DNA from: Lepidostoma basale
Taxonomy: Eukaryota > Arthropoda > Insecta > Trichoptera > Lepidostomatidae
Length of the DNA stretch: 64,000 nucleotides
Assembly (NCBI GenBank): GCA_022606425.2
Contig: JAHDVF020001564.1
Coordinates: 1,922,001 to 1,986,000, forward strand
Direction: 5' to 3'
A program made the position numbers and the translations under genes. This document shows, in pieces, positions 1 through 10,164 of the stretch. The notes below the pieces were generated by a model. It was given only the letters and a program-made list of their open reading frames with translations. It ran no database searches and had not been told where the DNA came from. How positions within the stretch are numbered: position 1 is the stretch's first letter; each line of letters opens with the position of its first letter.

Positions 1-32
1 GCTACCATATTCTGTTTCGAAATAATTTACAT
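1..32. repeat. FBX foldback repeat, left part
   Basis: This is the first part of an FBX copy (compare 53266-53300, which reads the same without a break). It stops at the LINE-A insertion that follows and resumes at 609. The last 11 bases, ATAATTTACAT, are repeated at 609-619 and form the target duplication of the LINE. Confidence 0.6.
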
Positions 33-608
33 AACAACAAAACAACAAAACCATCACGCCGTTTCCCCGCAGGGGTAGGCAGAGAGAATGGACGGTCACA
101 CTACTCTATCCTGGCACACCTCTCTAGCTTCCTCCACATTCATACATCGAGTCATACACGCACGTCGATTCTTCCGGCTTCTGACATGACCAACTTTTAA
201 TATTTGATTAATTTGGTCATGCCATGTTTTCCTCGGTCTACCTCGACTCCTTACTCCATTTACATTGTTAACGTATACTTTTTTAACCATTCTTTCTTCA
301 CCCATGCGCTCCATATGTCCGAACCAACGAAGCGAACCTTTCATAATTTTGTTCATAATACCTTCTTTCGCTCTACACTCTTTCCTAATATCAGCATTTG
401 AGATTCTGTCGTACATCGTTCTACCGCACATACGTCTTAGGGACCTCATCTCTACCGCATTTATTCTGCTCTCATCTTTCTTCTGCCAGTTCCATGCTTC
501 GCTTCCATACATAAGGGTTGGAACCAGAACTCCATTGTGAACGGCCATTTTCGCTTTCATTGATAAATTCTTGTTTCCAATAACTACTTACATCTTCGAT
601 AATAATTT
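33..608 (-). mobile_element. LINE-A copy, 5'-truncated, with 11-bp TSD
   Basis: This is a non-LTR retrotransposon fragment. Positions 96-560 on the minus strand give an open frame of 154 codons, the C-terminal part of the reverse-transcriptase ORF. Motifs are LMYGSEAW near residue 17, RWFGHMERM near 78 and RGRPRKTWHDQIN near 105. The 3' end lies at the low coordinate, ends in GGCGTGATGG and carries an irregular GTT/GTTTT tail instead of the usual TTAG repeats. ATAATTTACAT flanks both sides (22-32 and 609-619), as expected for target-primed insertion. The frame has lost the catalytic YADD region through 5' truncation and is not a working gene. Confidence 0.85.
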
Positions 609-665
609 ATAATTTACATCTTCGTCTCTATTGAGATACAATTAATCCTTAAAACATTATGAAAG
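609..665. repeat. FBX foldback repeat, right part
   Basis: The FBX copy continues with the family's arm sequence (ATCTTCGTCTCTATTGAGAT and on). Together with 1-32 it is an empty-site/filled-site pair for the LINE-A insertion. Confidence 0.6.
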
Positions 666-1169
666 AATACGTCGAACCATCTTCTGTTCCCATCGTTTCT
701 AATAAGTGGTGTAATGTTTTAGAGGTCTGGAAATTAATTAGATAATTTTATATGTGTTTATTGAATTCAAGCGCTGAAGTATTTACCAACTCCGTCCATG
801 GAGTTCTGTAATTTTGATAGAACTTGCTCGCCATTCGATGGAGCAATTAGGTAACGCTCTTGCCCCAACAGTTTTTAATTAAAAACTTCAAATTCCTACG
901 AAATTTGCAGCAGTTATTTCGTTCCCAGGTGAAATCTTTCCACAAATGAAAAGCGTAGAAGAAATGCAATTAACGAATTGCAAGTTATTGAAATACATTT
1001 AATCTATATAAATAAAAGGGAAAGTGTGTTATTGTGTTGCCAAATTACTATGTTAATAGGTCAAGATCGAGCTGAATCTTTCAGAATTGATTAAATGGAA
1101 CACGGCGTTGGTTACAGGCATACTTTTGTTACGAATTGAGCTCTATTTAACTTTATAAACTAATAAATT
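666..1169. other. Unannotated AT-rich stretch
   Basis: No gene or RNA is recognised. Around 1003-1130 there is a stretch beginning ATCTATATAAATAAAAGGGA that looks like the end of a small insect transposon, but no second end was found. Confidence 0.4.
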
Positions 1170-1375
1170 AATTTAATCAAATGATTTTACTGAAATCTCT
1201 TGATGGAAGTTCATTTTAAATAATAATTAAATAAAACGATGTTTTTTAACTACTTCCACTTTTGTCTTTATTTAGACAGCGACCGGTTTCGCCAGGCTCG
1301 CTGGCATCGAAATGGTCGGCAGACAAAAGTGGAAGCTGTTAAAAAAATGTTCGTTATTTAATTATTAATAAATTA
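1170..1375. repeat. Ribozyme-like foldback repeat (decayed)
   Basis: The left arm, from AAATGATTTTACTGAAATCT, is shared with 47850-47980 and 63325-63455. The hammerhead-like core is on the minus strand at about 1275-1310: stem II GCCAG/CTGGC, then GAAACCGGTC. The right arm is short and degenerate (ACAAAAGTGGAAGCTGTTAA). It belongs to the GAAACCGGTC class of motif. Confidence 0.6.
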
Positions 1376-1380
1376 ATTGA

Positions 1381-1475
1381 TAATGGTAAAAATATAAGAA
1401 GTGAATGCGGTGCGAATGACAGTATTATAAACAAAATAATGAAAGGATCATTTAGATGGTTTTGACATATGAAAA
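1381..1475 (+). mobile_element. LINE-A fragment
   Basis: A short plus-strand piece matches the LINE-A region encoding NIRSECGANDxVMNKIMKGS, followed by a stop where RWFGH would begin. It sits directly after the foldback repeat. Confidence 0.65.
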
Positions 1476-1784
1476 GGGATCAAATATCGGACTTGAAGTC
1501 AAGTTTATTTGGTTGTTTATAATATCTGATTTGTTTTTAGTTGCAAATTTAAAACCGCACAAGGGGATATGTGTCCTGAAACATGTTTGTGAAAAGTGAA
1601 AAAAAGTGTGTTGAAAATATGTTTTCGAAAAATTGTTCAAATAGTTTACAAACGATGGTTTACAATAATGTTTTACTAAAGGCCTTATCTTATACTAGAA
1701 TTCAATAATTTATACGAATGATAACGTCTTTTTTCTAGAAGTTTTATTATATTTTATTATATATGAATGTATTATAAAATACAT

Positions 1785-1815
1785 TTGATAATGCCTTAGA
1801 CAGGCGAAATATGTC
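1785..1815 (+). ncRNA. Hammerhead-like motif
   Basis: TTGATAAT precedes stem II GCCT/AGGC (loop TAGAC), followed by GAAAT-AT-GTC. This variant has GAAAU with a compensating AUAU junction. The surrounding context (TTTTCTAGAAGTTTTATTAT upstream) recurs beside the motifs at 41979-42036, 51356 and 52360, so it is a dispersed family. Confidence 0.5.
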
Positions 1816-2037
1816 ATTCACATAAAATGAACGGTTGAAGTAAAATAACCATCTGGAACATAAAGATGGATAGCTTCCAAGATAACGGAGTTCTCGAAGA
1901 ATCCCCTGATAATTCTGAAGAAATGGGTAAGTGTGCACCCATCTCTTCTTATCTGCAAACTGTTGTTGTATATATGAATTGGTTGCTTTAAAACAAGCTT
2001 TAATGTAAGCAATTATATTTTCGTGTATATTTGTCAA

Positions 2038-2173
2038 ACAAACTAAGTATGCAGTTTCGTTCTGAATGCCATATACGAGTATAATATAAATAAACTGCAT
2101 TATTAGTTTGATTTTTCAAAATGCTGTACTCGTATACGAGTATAATATAACGAAACTGCATACTTAGTTTCTT
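2038..2173. repeat. Inverted repeat with 22-bp arms
   Basis: AAACTAAGTATGCAGTTTCG near 2040 is repeated in inverse orientation near 2150-2172. The loop holds the self-complementary TACTCGTATACGAGTA. It is probably a small foldback element. No coding content is seen. Confidence 0.6.
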
Positions 2174-2635
2174 CGATTTTTTTGTATGTAGTGCTAATTT
2201 TACTTCAAACCAATCAAATATTATAAAACTTCTAGAAAACAGACGTTTTCTTTTATATTAATCACTTTATGATGGTACAGATTTGCAGGGTGCATCTTTT
2301 ACATGTTTCAGACTGTCTTAAAGTTCTTCGCGTTTTGTTTTTTCACTGGCAGACCAAAGGAGGGGATGTTTTTAATAATAAAGTATTTAACTGCAGTTTA
2401 CCCCAGAAATTAAGTACCTAGATGCAGGTTTTAATATTGAAATATTAACTTTTAGCCATTGAGCGCCCAGTGCAGTAGTTAGAGAAGCTGTTTTGTATGA
2501 TTTTTGTTACGGACTTAGATAACTTTTTAATTTTGTGACAATTTATATTTAAAATGCGTCGTTTTATATAATTATTTATCCAATGGTGTAGTAAGAAAAG
2601 ACTGAACAGTTGTTTTGTTAATCTAACGTCGCTAT
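2174..2635. other. Unannotated AT-rich stretch
   Basis: No recognised element, apart from an AAAACTTCTAGAAAACAGAC segment near 2226 that is the flank of the 1785-type ribozyme-like repeat in the other orientation. Confidence 0.35.
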
Positions 2636-3025
2636 CACTAACTAACCATCACGCCGTCTCCACACTGATCTGTCCTGACATACTTCTCTCGCTTTCTCTA
2701 CATTCATACATCTTGTCATGCACGCACGTCGATTTCTGCGACTCCTCACGTGACCGACAATATTTTCCTCGGCCTTCCTCTATTTCTAGCTCCGTTCACG
2801 CCGTGTACATATATCTTCTTCACCATTCTGTCTACACTCATTCTTTCCATGTGTCCAAACGATCTAAAAGACCCTTTCATTATTTTGTTCATAACACTTT
2901 CATTCGCACCGCATTCACTTCTTATACTTGCATTTGACACTCTATCATATACAGATTAATCACACATTCGTCTGAGAGATCTCATTTCTACTGCATTTAT
3001 TCTATTTTATTCTACTACTCCATGT
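2636..3025 (-). mobile_element. LINE-A copy, decayed
   Basis: The 3' end with an ACTAACTAACCATCACGCC terminus is at the low coordinate. Minus-strand frames encode SNASIRSECGANESVMNKIM, RSFGHMERM and RNRGRPRK. The frame is broken by a deletion that joins RGRPRK to the distal part. Confidence 0.75.
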
Positions 3026-3186
3026 TACATATAAATACGAATGAAAACATCTGTTTTCTAGATGTTTTATTATATTTAATAGTCATCATGGTATGGAATT
3101 ATCAAACGCAGCGAGAATCAAGTGCTTTGTTGTTTATATACCCGAGTTAAAGGAGTAGAATACAGTAATTAATGTAATTGATATGG

Positions 3187-3247
3187 CTACACCTCTCTAC
3201 CTTCCTCTACATCCATACACTGGGTCATACATGCACGTCGATTCCTA
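3187..3247 (-). mobile_element. LINE-A 3' fragment
   Basis: About 60 bp match the LINE-A segment before the 3' end (TACCTTCCTCTACATCCATA and GTCATACATGCACGTCGATT). It ends where the next LINE-A copy begins. Confidence 0.6.
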
Positions 3248-3249
3248 AC

Positions 3250-3775
3250 TAACTAACTTAACTAATTTACCATAACGCCGTCCCTCCGAAGGAGTAGGCA
3301 GAAAGAATGAACTGCAACACTTTTTTTTCCTGACATATTTCTCTCGCTTCCTCTACATTCATACATCTTGTCATGCACGCGCGTCGATTTCTCCGAGTCC
3401 TCACGTGGTCAACATATTTCTCTCGCAACATGCATACATTGTGTCATGCACGCGTGTCGATTTCTCTGACTCCTCACGTGGCCGACATTCATTATTTGAT
3501 TAATTTGATCGTGCCACGTTATCCTCGGTCTTCTTTATTGTTTGTTCCATTTACATCGTTAAGATATACTTTTTTTCCATTCTTTCTTCATTCATTCTTT
3601 CCATGTGTCCAAACCATCTTAATGATCCTTTCATTATTTTGTTCATAACGCCATCATTCGCACCGCATTCACTTCTTATGTTTTCATTCGACACTCTTAT
3701 CATTCATAGAGTATCCACACATTCGTCTAAGAGATCTGATTTCATCCTTTCTTTTGCCAGTTCCATGCTTCGCTT
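3250..3775 (-). mobile_element. LINE-A copy with internal duplication
   Basis: The terminus with AACTAACTAACTTAACTAA is at the low coordinate. The segment encoding RSxRNRRACMTxCMN appears twice in tandem (about 3340-3410 and 3415-3485), a local duplication of roughly 75 bp. The remainder reads towards the GSEAW region at 3775 with frameshifts. Confidence 0.75.
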
Positions 3776-4324
3776 TTATTTTTATATTGATAATAATATC
3801 TCAAATGTTGAAAAACAACTGTTTTAATTCATAAAAAAATCGTCGTTAGAGAAATTCACCAATGCCATTCTGTGGAATTCTTTAAACATCGTCCAGTATA
3901 GTTTGTACTGGATTTTTTCAAGACATTTTACCTTTCTTAGACGTTGTATCTTATGAGATCTTTGTCCTGTCTCTCTTGTTTTGTCATAACCGCAGTAAAT
4001 GCAGTTTCAAGGATCATTGAAAATGTACAATTTTCAGCTTGCATCGTTCCTCTGAAATTTAAAACAACTTCCAGACTCTTTTGGAACATTCACCATATTT
4101 ACCAAACGGAATTCTAGAAACGGTTATTGTTCTATTATTTACCCCCACCGAAACGTGTTTGCAGGTTTGCACACAAAATGTACACCCTGTACACAAACCC
4201 ATGAGTACAGGCTGTTAAATAAGTTGTGTATTAAAAACATTTATATCTTAATTATTCAATAAAACGATATTTTTTAATAAAAAAGTATAAAAATAAGAAT
4301 AAGGAAATTCAATTTAATTCAGTG
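3776..4324. other. Unannotated stretch
   Basis: The first 100 bases resemble the flank of the ribozyme-like repeats (GAAAAACAACTGTTTTAATT then an AATTC-rich segment, compare 35385-35451), with the core lost. Nothing else is recognised. Confidence 0.35.
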
Positions 4325-4700
4325 TGTCAAATGCATTTATAAGAAGTGAATGCGGTTGGAATGAATGTATTATGAACGAAATAATGAAAGGGTCGTTAAG
4401 ATGGTTAAGACGCATGGAAAGAATGAGTGAAGACAAATGGTGTAGAAGTTATATATAAACGACGTGAACGGAGCTAGAAATGGAGGAAGGCCGAGGAAAC
4501 CGCACATTATTCGATATATTGAAGCAAGAAACTGGCAAAAGAAGGATGAAAGTAGAATAAATGCAGTAGAAATGAGATCTCTTTGACGAATGTGTGGAAA
4601 ATCTGTGTATGATAGTGTTAAATGAAAATATGATATAAGATGTGAATGCGGCGGGAAAGAAAGTGTTATGAACAACAATATAACAAAAGGATAATTTAGA
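4325..4700 (+). mobile_element. LINE-A fragments, rearranged
   Basis: Two LINE-A pieces lie in the same direction but in the wrong order. 4335-4500 encodes the SECG to RGRPRKP segment, and 4520-4700 encodes the upstream NWQKKDESRINAVEMRSL to MNN segment. This suggests duplication or a template switch. Frames are broken. Confidence 0.7.
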
Positions 4701-4703
4701 TCA

Positions 4704-4760
4704 GTGGTTCTCAAAGTGGACCCTCAGTGGTCTCTGATCCTCAGGATCTTTCATTCAGTC
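4704..4760 (+). mobile_element. hAT-type terminus (one end only)
   Basis: CAGTGGTTCTCAAAGTGGAC matches the right terminus of the MITE at 23159-23577. Only one end is seen, so this is a truncated copy. Confidence 0.45.
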
Positions 4761-5230
4761 AGTTAGTTAGTATTCAATATAATTATAGCGATATCAAAGT
4801 TATTAGAAGCAATATGTATTTGATACACAGCATCGGTAAGGGAAGGTACTTAACATTTAGCCTTAAACTTTTGGATCTAGCTGTGTATGTATGCAAGTGT
4901 TAATACATATATGTACGCGCCCTGATAGTGTGAAAAACGAAAAAATTAACAATCGTCTCAGGTTTGTATTCCTGACTCCTAACCCCCTGAGACTCGCCCC
5001 TAAACGCGGAGCGGCCCGTGCGTGGAGCGGAAGACATTTATTTATCCTCACGCACGGAATGACTCCGGCCCCGAATAGGTTAACCACCCAGCTACGTGAC
5101 GCGAATGTGTAAAGAAGTCCAGTTAAGAAATCGTTTAAATAATGCGCAATAAAAATATACCAATTATCCTGTGTGTTTGTAATAGAAATTTCTAGGTAAA
5201 ATTGAATTGTTTATATAAAAAATATATATA
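4761..5230. other. Unannotated stretch with a GC-richer island
   Basis: 4960-5100 is distinctly GC-richer than its surroundings and encodes nothing recognised on either strand. It could be part of an undescribed repeat. Confidence 0.3.
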
Positions 5231-5770
5231 GTTGTGGGGGGTTGTGGTGAGAGTTGAAAGACGGTGGAGGTTTCAGCGTTTGCTACAGTTCACAAGTAAT
5301 CATACGTAAACAGTATCATGTACTCGTGATGGAGCGTGGCTGGATGTCAATAGCAGCGGGGCGAAGTCCGGGGGTGAACAGTAGAGAATGATGACTCGCT
5401 GGGCAGTAGTGTTGGTCGACTGGAGCGAAGATTCGTCGAAGGTTTCGTGGTGTAGCAGTGTAGACAGTTGTGTAGCTCGGTAGGAAGGTCGGAGGTTTCT
5501 CGTACGTAGACTTGGTAGCGTAGACTCGTGTCGATTAGAAGTCGCGATACTGACTGACGTATTGGGTGTTCGGAAGTACCGCTTTTATATGCTTTACTTT
5601 CATCATCACACGATGCTCTGCTCTAGTGACCTAGTGACCAAACCGAATAATTCTGGGCCCTCGAATCAGCAGATTTGATAAGTAGGTCCTGAGTCAGGCG
5701 TTTATTCGTGTCATATATTTCATCATGGAATATGCTGGTTCAGTGTCGAAGTCCACTTATGTGGATCACC
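5231..5770 (-). repeat. Candidate solo LTR, copy 1
   Basis: About 540 bp are shared with 13552-14150. The low-coordinate boundary begins TGTGGGGG, which reads CCCCCACA on the minus strand and so gives the expected CA end. On the minus strand a TATA box (CATATAAAAG, near 5580-5600) precedes GGTACTTCCGAACACCCAAT, as a U3-R junction would. No coding region, primer-binding site or partner LTR is adjacent. The retroelement superfamily is unknown. Confidence 0.5.
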
Positions 5771-5827
5771 TACATAATTATACTTTGTATTACATTTTTA
5801 CAATCAGTTTAATTTAAATTCAATTCT

Positions 5828-5923
5828 AATGTGTCAAAACTATCTTAATGATCATTTCATTATTTTGTTCATAACACTTTCATTCACACTGTATTACTGT
5901 TCTTCTCTTATTTCATTCGACAC
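5828..5923 (-). mobile_element. LINE-A fragment interrupted by mariner-1
   Basis: Decayed LINE-A encoding roughly SNENIRSECG to MNKIMKGS. It stops at the TA (5924-5925) where mariner-1 was inserted and continues at 7473. Confidence 0.65.
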
Positions 5924-5979
5924 TACGAGGACTGTTCAAATAGTATCCTACTTTTTTTCATAAAAACAACATTTATTGA

Positions 5980-6598
5980 GATACAATTAAATTACACTAA
6001 TTCTAATATTTTTTTGTGAATGTATACTTATACTTGTATACGAATACTGGATTTCACCCATGGTGGGTGATTAATTCATGAAATTTAAATTTCATGAATT
6101 AATAACCCACCATGGGTGAAATCCAGTATTCGTATACAAGTATAAGTATACATCCACAAAAAATATTGTAATCATTCTGGTCAATTCTTTGGCATATAGA
6201 TAGGAGTGACATCTCCAGGCGGCTTCTTACAATGCGCTAATGGCGATAGCCTTCACATTGTGTTAATAAAGTAGTTCTACTAAATGCTAAAAATTAATTT
6301 CCATAGATAGCGTTAGTGTGTGGATTATATAGATTTATCTTAAAAAGATTAACATATGTAATCAAATATACAAAGATGGCGTATTGAAACTGATGTGAAG
6401 TTAAGCATAGATTTGTAACATATATACAAAAATTTGTCTTACATGGTCATAAAGAAATAGGTGGAATGGGGAATGTTGTAATTACATAAAGCGTGCGCTT
6501 AACCCAACCAATGACAGGTCATAAGTCCTGTAAACACCTTGATTAACCATATTCAGTTTCCAGTTGGCATCTTCGTCTCTATTGAGATACAATTAAAT
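5980..6598. mobile_element. FBX copy nested in mariner-1
   Basis: The terminus forms a palindrome at 6011-6165: TGTATACTTATACTTGTATA to CATGGTGGGT, then the inverse, centred on GAAATTTAAATTTC near 6080. The body continues with GGAGTGACATCTCCAGGCGG near 6203, then the arm with CCAACCAATGACAGGTCATA and CTTCGTCTCTATTGAGATAC up to 6598. TTGAGATACAATTAAAT followed by TACACTAAT occurs at both edges (about 5977 and 6582), either a long duplication or shared sequence. Confidence 0.65.
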
Positions 6599-6603
6599 TT
6601 ACA

Positions 6604-7270
6604 CTAATCCCCTTCAAAGTAGTCCCATTGAGCTGCTACACACTTCTCCCGATGGTTCTGCCACTGCCGGAAGCAACGCTGGAAAGACTCTTTTGGTATG
6701 GCGCACAGGTGGTCCGTCGCAATGTTCGTGATGTCTTCCGTGGTCTGAAATCTGGTGTCTTTCAAAGGTATTTTCAGCTGGGGAAAAGCCAGAAATCGCA
6801 GGGAGCGATTGGGATCATAGATCACAGTCTCCAGCATGTCCTGTGCGATCTCCACATGAAGTTGCTTCTGCTCAATTGTCAGCAACGTTGGCACAAATTT
6901 TGCTGAGACCATTCTGAGGGCAAAATCTTCAGTTAAAATGGAATAAATGGATCTAACACTAATGCTCACTTCATCAGCAAGTTCTCTGATCGTTATTCCA
7001 CGATCCTGCATCACCAGGGTCCTTACTTGATCAATGACAACATCATTTTAAGATGTTGAGGGCCTACCAGATCGTGCTTCTAATCTATCTCTAGATCGTA
7101 CTTTCCACTGATGAGCGGCCGTCTTTTAAGTGGTTATACCACTCCTTTATCTGTGTGGTGCCCATTGCTTCGTCCCCAAACTGTTTTTTAATTTTGCGGA
7201 TAGTTTCCACTTGAGAATCCCCTAGCTTTAAACAAAATTTGATCCAGTTACGTTGTTCAACTTTTTCTTG
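6604..7270 (-). pseudogene. mariner-1 transposase remnant without catalytic core
   Basis: Minus-strand translation from 7270 gives EQRNWIKFCLKLGDS and IKEWYNHLKDGRSS, the N-terminal DNA-binding half of mariner transposases, broken by a stop near 7090. The open frame 7014-6604 (136 codons) then carries the second helix-turn-helix (ITIRELADEVSISVRSIYSI, residues 7-26) and EQKQLHVEIAQDMLE. It jumps directly to the C-terminal end (LKDTRFQTTEDI, AIPKESFQRCFRQW, final WDYFEGD). The DD34D catalytic region between them is missing, and the junction is in frame. It could bind DNA but not cut it. Confidence 0.8.
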
Positions 7271-7472
7271 TTAAAACTAAAATCCGACGACAATAGCGTA
7301 CACATGCTCACTCTTCAGCGGCGTGGCAGCGACTGAGTGGCACTGTGATCGTGAAAAAATTGAGCATACGCACTAGGTATACCTACAAACGGTCATCTAA
7401 GCTCCGCCCTCAGAGCGTTATTTATTTTGCCAATAAAAATTATGGTCGGATACTTTTTGAACAGACCTCGTA

Positions 7473-7735
7473 AATCAAACACAAATGTTTACAAATTCAT
7501 CTAAAATACCTCTTTTTTCTGCATTTATTATACTTTTATCCTTCTTTGTCAGTTCTATGCTTCAATTCCGTGCAAAAGGTTCGGTACAAGAAAACCATTG
7601 TGCACTGCCATCTGAGCTTTTTTGGATAGGCTTTTGTTTGCGATAACAACTTTGTGCACCATTCGCTTTGTTGCCTGCTCCAACCCTTCCTTAAATATCC
7701 CTCTCCACTCGCCTATCCTTTGTAAATATCAAATG
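7473..7735 (-). mobile_element. LINE-A fragment, continuation beyond mariner-1
   Basis: This resumes the LINE-A segment of 5828-5923: minus-strand VHNGxLVPxLxHGIEA and KAQMAVHNG, then NKVNGAxKVVIANKxLSKKA. Heavily decayed. Confidence 0.65.
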
Positions 7736-7999
7736 TTTAATATATATAAATAAATTATACAAAATATTGGATATTAATGTTTTCTAGCGCTGTGTTAATT
7801 TAACAAGCAAATATATATATTCGTAAATTGACGAAAATATTTCGAAAGATAATATAATTCTTGCTCTTAAAAATAATGACTTGCTGTATATCTTATGTTT
7901 TCTTATGAATAAATTTAAGATGTTAAGAATCTGCTCGGAGAATCCTGATATACTTTTCGATCTCCCACAATCGTATAGCGTATTGTACGCCCACGTCAA

Positions 8000-8120
8000 T
8001 ACATTCCAATTCTAACATGGCTGACTTAAGAATTTGATTGATTCAGTTATGCCAAGTTTTCTTAAGTCTTCCTATTCGAATTTGCTCTTTCACGTTGTCT
8101 GTGTATACTCGTACTTTTAT
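8000..8120 (-). mobile_element. LINE-A fragment, old
   Basis: It matches the LINE-A region encoding GRxRKTWHxQIN (GCCAAGTTTTCTTAAGTCTT), with many substitutions and the 3' end missing. Confidence 0.5.
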
Positions 8121-8177
8121 CAACATTTATTAATTAAATATTTCTGTTCATATACCCAAATCATGTAAGTATTAAAC

Positions 8178-8690
8178 AATTATTCTTCTTCCTGTGCCGT
8201 GTCAGGTCCCCCCGACGTTGGCGATCACTCCGGCGAAAACCTCCCTGTCCTGCGCTGCCCGAAACAGGTCATCCACCGTCCTCATTCCGGTCCACTCTCT
8301 AATGTTGCGCAGCCAGGACATCTGTTTTCTGCCAACTCCCCGTCTTCCCTCTATCTTGCCCTCCAATATAAGTCGGAGGAGGCGGTACTTTTCTCCACGC
8401 AGCACGTGACCCAAATATGAGACCTTTTTCACTTTGACATTCGACAACAGCTCTCTCTTGGCTCCGGCTCTCCTAAGTACTTCGACGTTACTGACCTTTT
8501 CGGTCCAAGGTATACGAAGCATTCTTCTGTGTATCCACATTTCGAATGCTTCTAACCGATTCATTACGTTCACTTTTAGAGTCCATGTTTCACTTCCGTA
8601 TAATAGAGCTGACCATATGTAAGCTTTTATCATTCTTTGTCGAAGTTTAAGATTTAAATTATCGTCACAGAAGAAGGGTCTCATCTTATT
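8178..8690 (-). mobile_element. LINE-B copy, C-terminal ORF open
   Basis: A second LINE family. The minus-strand frame 8684-8202 runs 160 codons: LLYGSETW at residues 27-34, EMWIHRRMLRIPW at 48-60, YLGHVLRGEKY at 90-100, EGKIEGRRGVGRKQMSWLRN at 108-127, then VIANVGGT just before the 3' end. This is the C-terminal region of an endonuclease/reverse-transcriptase polyprotein of RTE-like type. The clade is my inference. The tail is GGAAGAAGAAT (minus strand), not TTAG repeats. The catalytic part is lost by 5' truncation. Confidence 0.8.
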
Positions 8691-8709
8691 AAATTAAACA
8701 ATAAATAAT

Positions 8710-9275
8710 AAAAAAACTAAATAACTAATTAACCATCACTCCATCTCCGAAGGGGTAGGCAGAAATAATCGACTGCCACACTTTTTTTTCCTGACATATT
8801 TCTCTCGCTTCCTCAACATTCATACATCATGTTATGCACGCGCGTCGATTTCTATGACTCCTCACATGGCCGACATTCAATATTTGATTAATTTGTCGTT
8901 CCACGTTTTCCTCGGTCTTCCTCTATCTCTAGTTTCATTTACATCGTTAACATATATATATTTTTTTACCATTCTTTTTTCATTCATTCATTCCATATGT
9001 CCAAACCATCTTAATGATCCTTTCATTATTTTGTTCATAACACCATCATTCGCACCGCGTTCACTTCTTATATTTTAATTCGACACTCTATCATACACAG
9101 AGTATCCACACATTAGCCTAATTGATTTCATTTCTACAGCATTTTTTCTACTTTCATCCTTCTTTTGCCAGTTCCATGCTTCGCTTCCATACATAAGGGT
9201 CGGTATAAGAACACCATTGTGCACTGGCATTTTAGCTTTTTTGGATAGATTGTTTGCGATGACAACTTTCAGAAT
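8710..9275 (-). mobile_element. LINE-A copy
   Basis: The 3' end has AACTAATTAACCATCACTCC at the low coordinate. The minus strand covers the terminal protein region and, in frame 9416-9075, KAKMPVHNGVLIPTLMYGSE and NWQKKDESRKNAVEMKSI. Stops separate the distal part. Confidence 0.75.
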
Positions 9276-9352
9276 AGAAGGGAATGCAAAATGCGAGAGG
9301 AGGCCTACGTCCAGGAGCAGATGTACATAACAGGCTGAAGAAGAAGAAGAAG
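9272..9352 (+). mobile_element. LINE-A2 3' end with (GAA)n tail
   Basis: AATGCGAGAGGAGGCCTACG then CCAGGAGCAGATG and AACAGGCTGAAGAAGAAG. The same end recurs near 9495, 10225 and 36060. It is a LINE end with an AAG-repeat tail, distinct from the LINE-A tail. Confidence 0.55.
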
Positions 9353-9535
9353 ATTCAGGTGGTTTGGACGCATGAAAAAAATGAATGGTGAAAAGATGAT
9401 ACAAAAAGTGTATCACGATGTAAATGGAACAAGAAATAGGGGGAGACCGAAAGCGGGCGAGAAGTGCATGGATGCGGATCGTTCAGAAGATAGGTATTGC
9501 AAAATGCGAGAGGAAGCTGACGTCCAGGAATAGAC
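9352..9535 (+). mobile_element. LINE-A2 fragment (LINE-A body, different C-terminus)
   Basis: The plus strand encodes FRWFGRMKKMNGEKMIQKVY and NGTRNRGRPKAGEKCMDA. After RGRP it departs from LINE-A and ends with a MREEADVQE terminus. It is a subfamily whose C-terminal end was replaced. Confidence 0.6.
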
Positions 9536-9793
9536 ATTATTATTATTATTATTTTATTTTCAATCGCTCTTTACATCTGACAGCATGAGCCAAATCGATG
9601 CAAAGGGGTATTATAGCTATCATAGTGATTCTCGTGACATGTGATAGTTTGCTAATCTATCGCCATTTTATTCTCACGTGAATTCTACACCAGACCAAAG
9701 ACAGTGTGACAATCACACTGCCCTCGCAGGGAATCGAACCTGGAACCTTCAGAGTAACAGTCAATGCACTTACCACTCGGCCACAAAGGTCGT
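9536..9793 (-). mobile_element. tRNA-derived SINE
   Basis: On the minus strand the head reads GACCTTTGTGGCCGAGTGGT (A box TGGCCGAGTGG), then GGTTCCAGGTTCGATTCCCT (B box GGTTCGATTCC). Next come the body hairpin AGTGTGATTGTCACACT, GGTCTGGTGTAGAATTCACG, and a region ending GTAAAGAGCGATTG with an (AAT)n tail at the low coordinate. The tRNA head no longer folds as a tRNA gene. Confidence 0.8.
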
Positions 9794-9799
9794 TGACAT

Positions 9800-10160
9800 G
9801 CACAACAGGCTGAAGAAAACGAAGAAGAAGAATAGGTTATGAACAAAATAACTAATGGATTAAGGTGGTTTGGACACATGAGAAAAATGAATGAAGAAAT
9901 GATGATACAAAAAGTATATCACGATTTAAATGGAACAAGAATCTTCTTGTCTTCAATAATCTTCAAGAATCTTCTTGTCCACTTTGTCACGATCAAATAA
10001 ATCAAATATTGAATGTCGGCCATGTGAGGAGTCAGAGAAATCGACGCGCGCGCACGACACGATGTCTAAATGTTGAGAAAGCGAGAGAAATACGTCAGGA
10101 AAGAAAAGTGTGGCAGTCTATTATTTCTGCCTACCCCTTCGGGGAGACGGCGTGATGGTA
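9800..10160 (+). mobile_element. LINE-A2 / LINE-A mosaic
   Basis: 9830-9945 carries the LINE-A2 RWFGHMRKMNEEMMIQKVYH segment. After a scrambled stretch with CTTCTTGTC twice, 9965-10160 carries the LINE-A 3' end (GTCGGCCATGTGAGGAGTCA through TTCGGGGAGACGGCGTGATG). Confidence 0.65.
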
Positions 10161-10164
10161 AGTT

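Larger units (their letters stand above)
5926..7470 (-). mobile_element. mariner-1, internally deleted
   Basis: The termini are CGAGGACTGTTCAAATAGTA at 5926 and, inverted, CGAGGTCTGTTCAAAAAGTA ending at 7470, flanked by TA on both sides (5924-5925, 7471-7472). The transposase reads on the minus strand. The FBX insertion at about 5980-6598 lies in the 3' untranslated end. It is inserted within a LINE-A fragment, so it is younger than that LINE. Confidence 0.85.

Noticed and set aside
9700..9793. tRNA gene (TGGCCGAGTGG / GGTTCGATTCC)
   Set aside because: It is the head of a multicopy SINE. The 3' half continues into a SINE body, not an acceptor stem.
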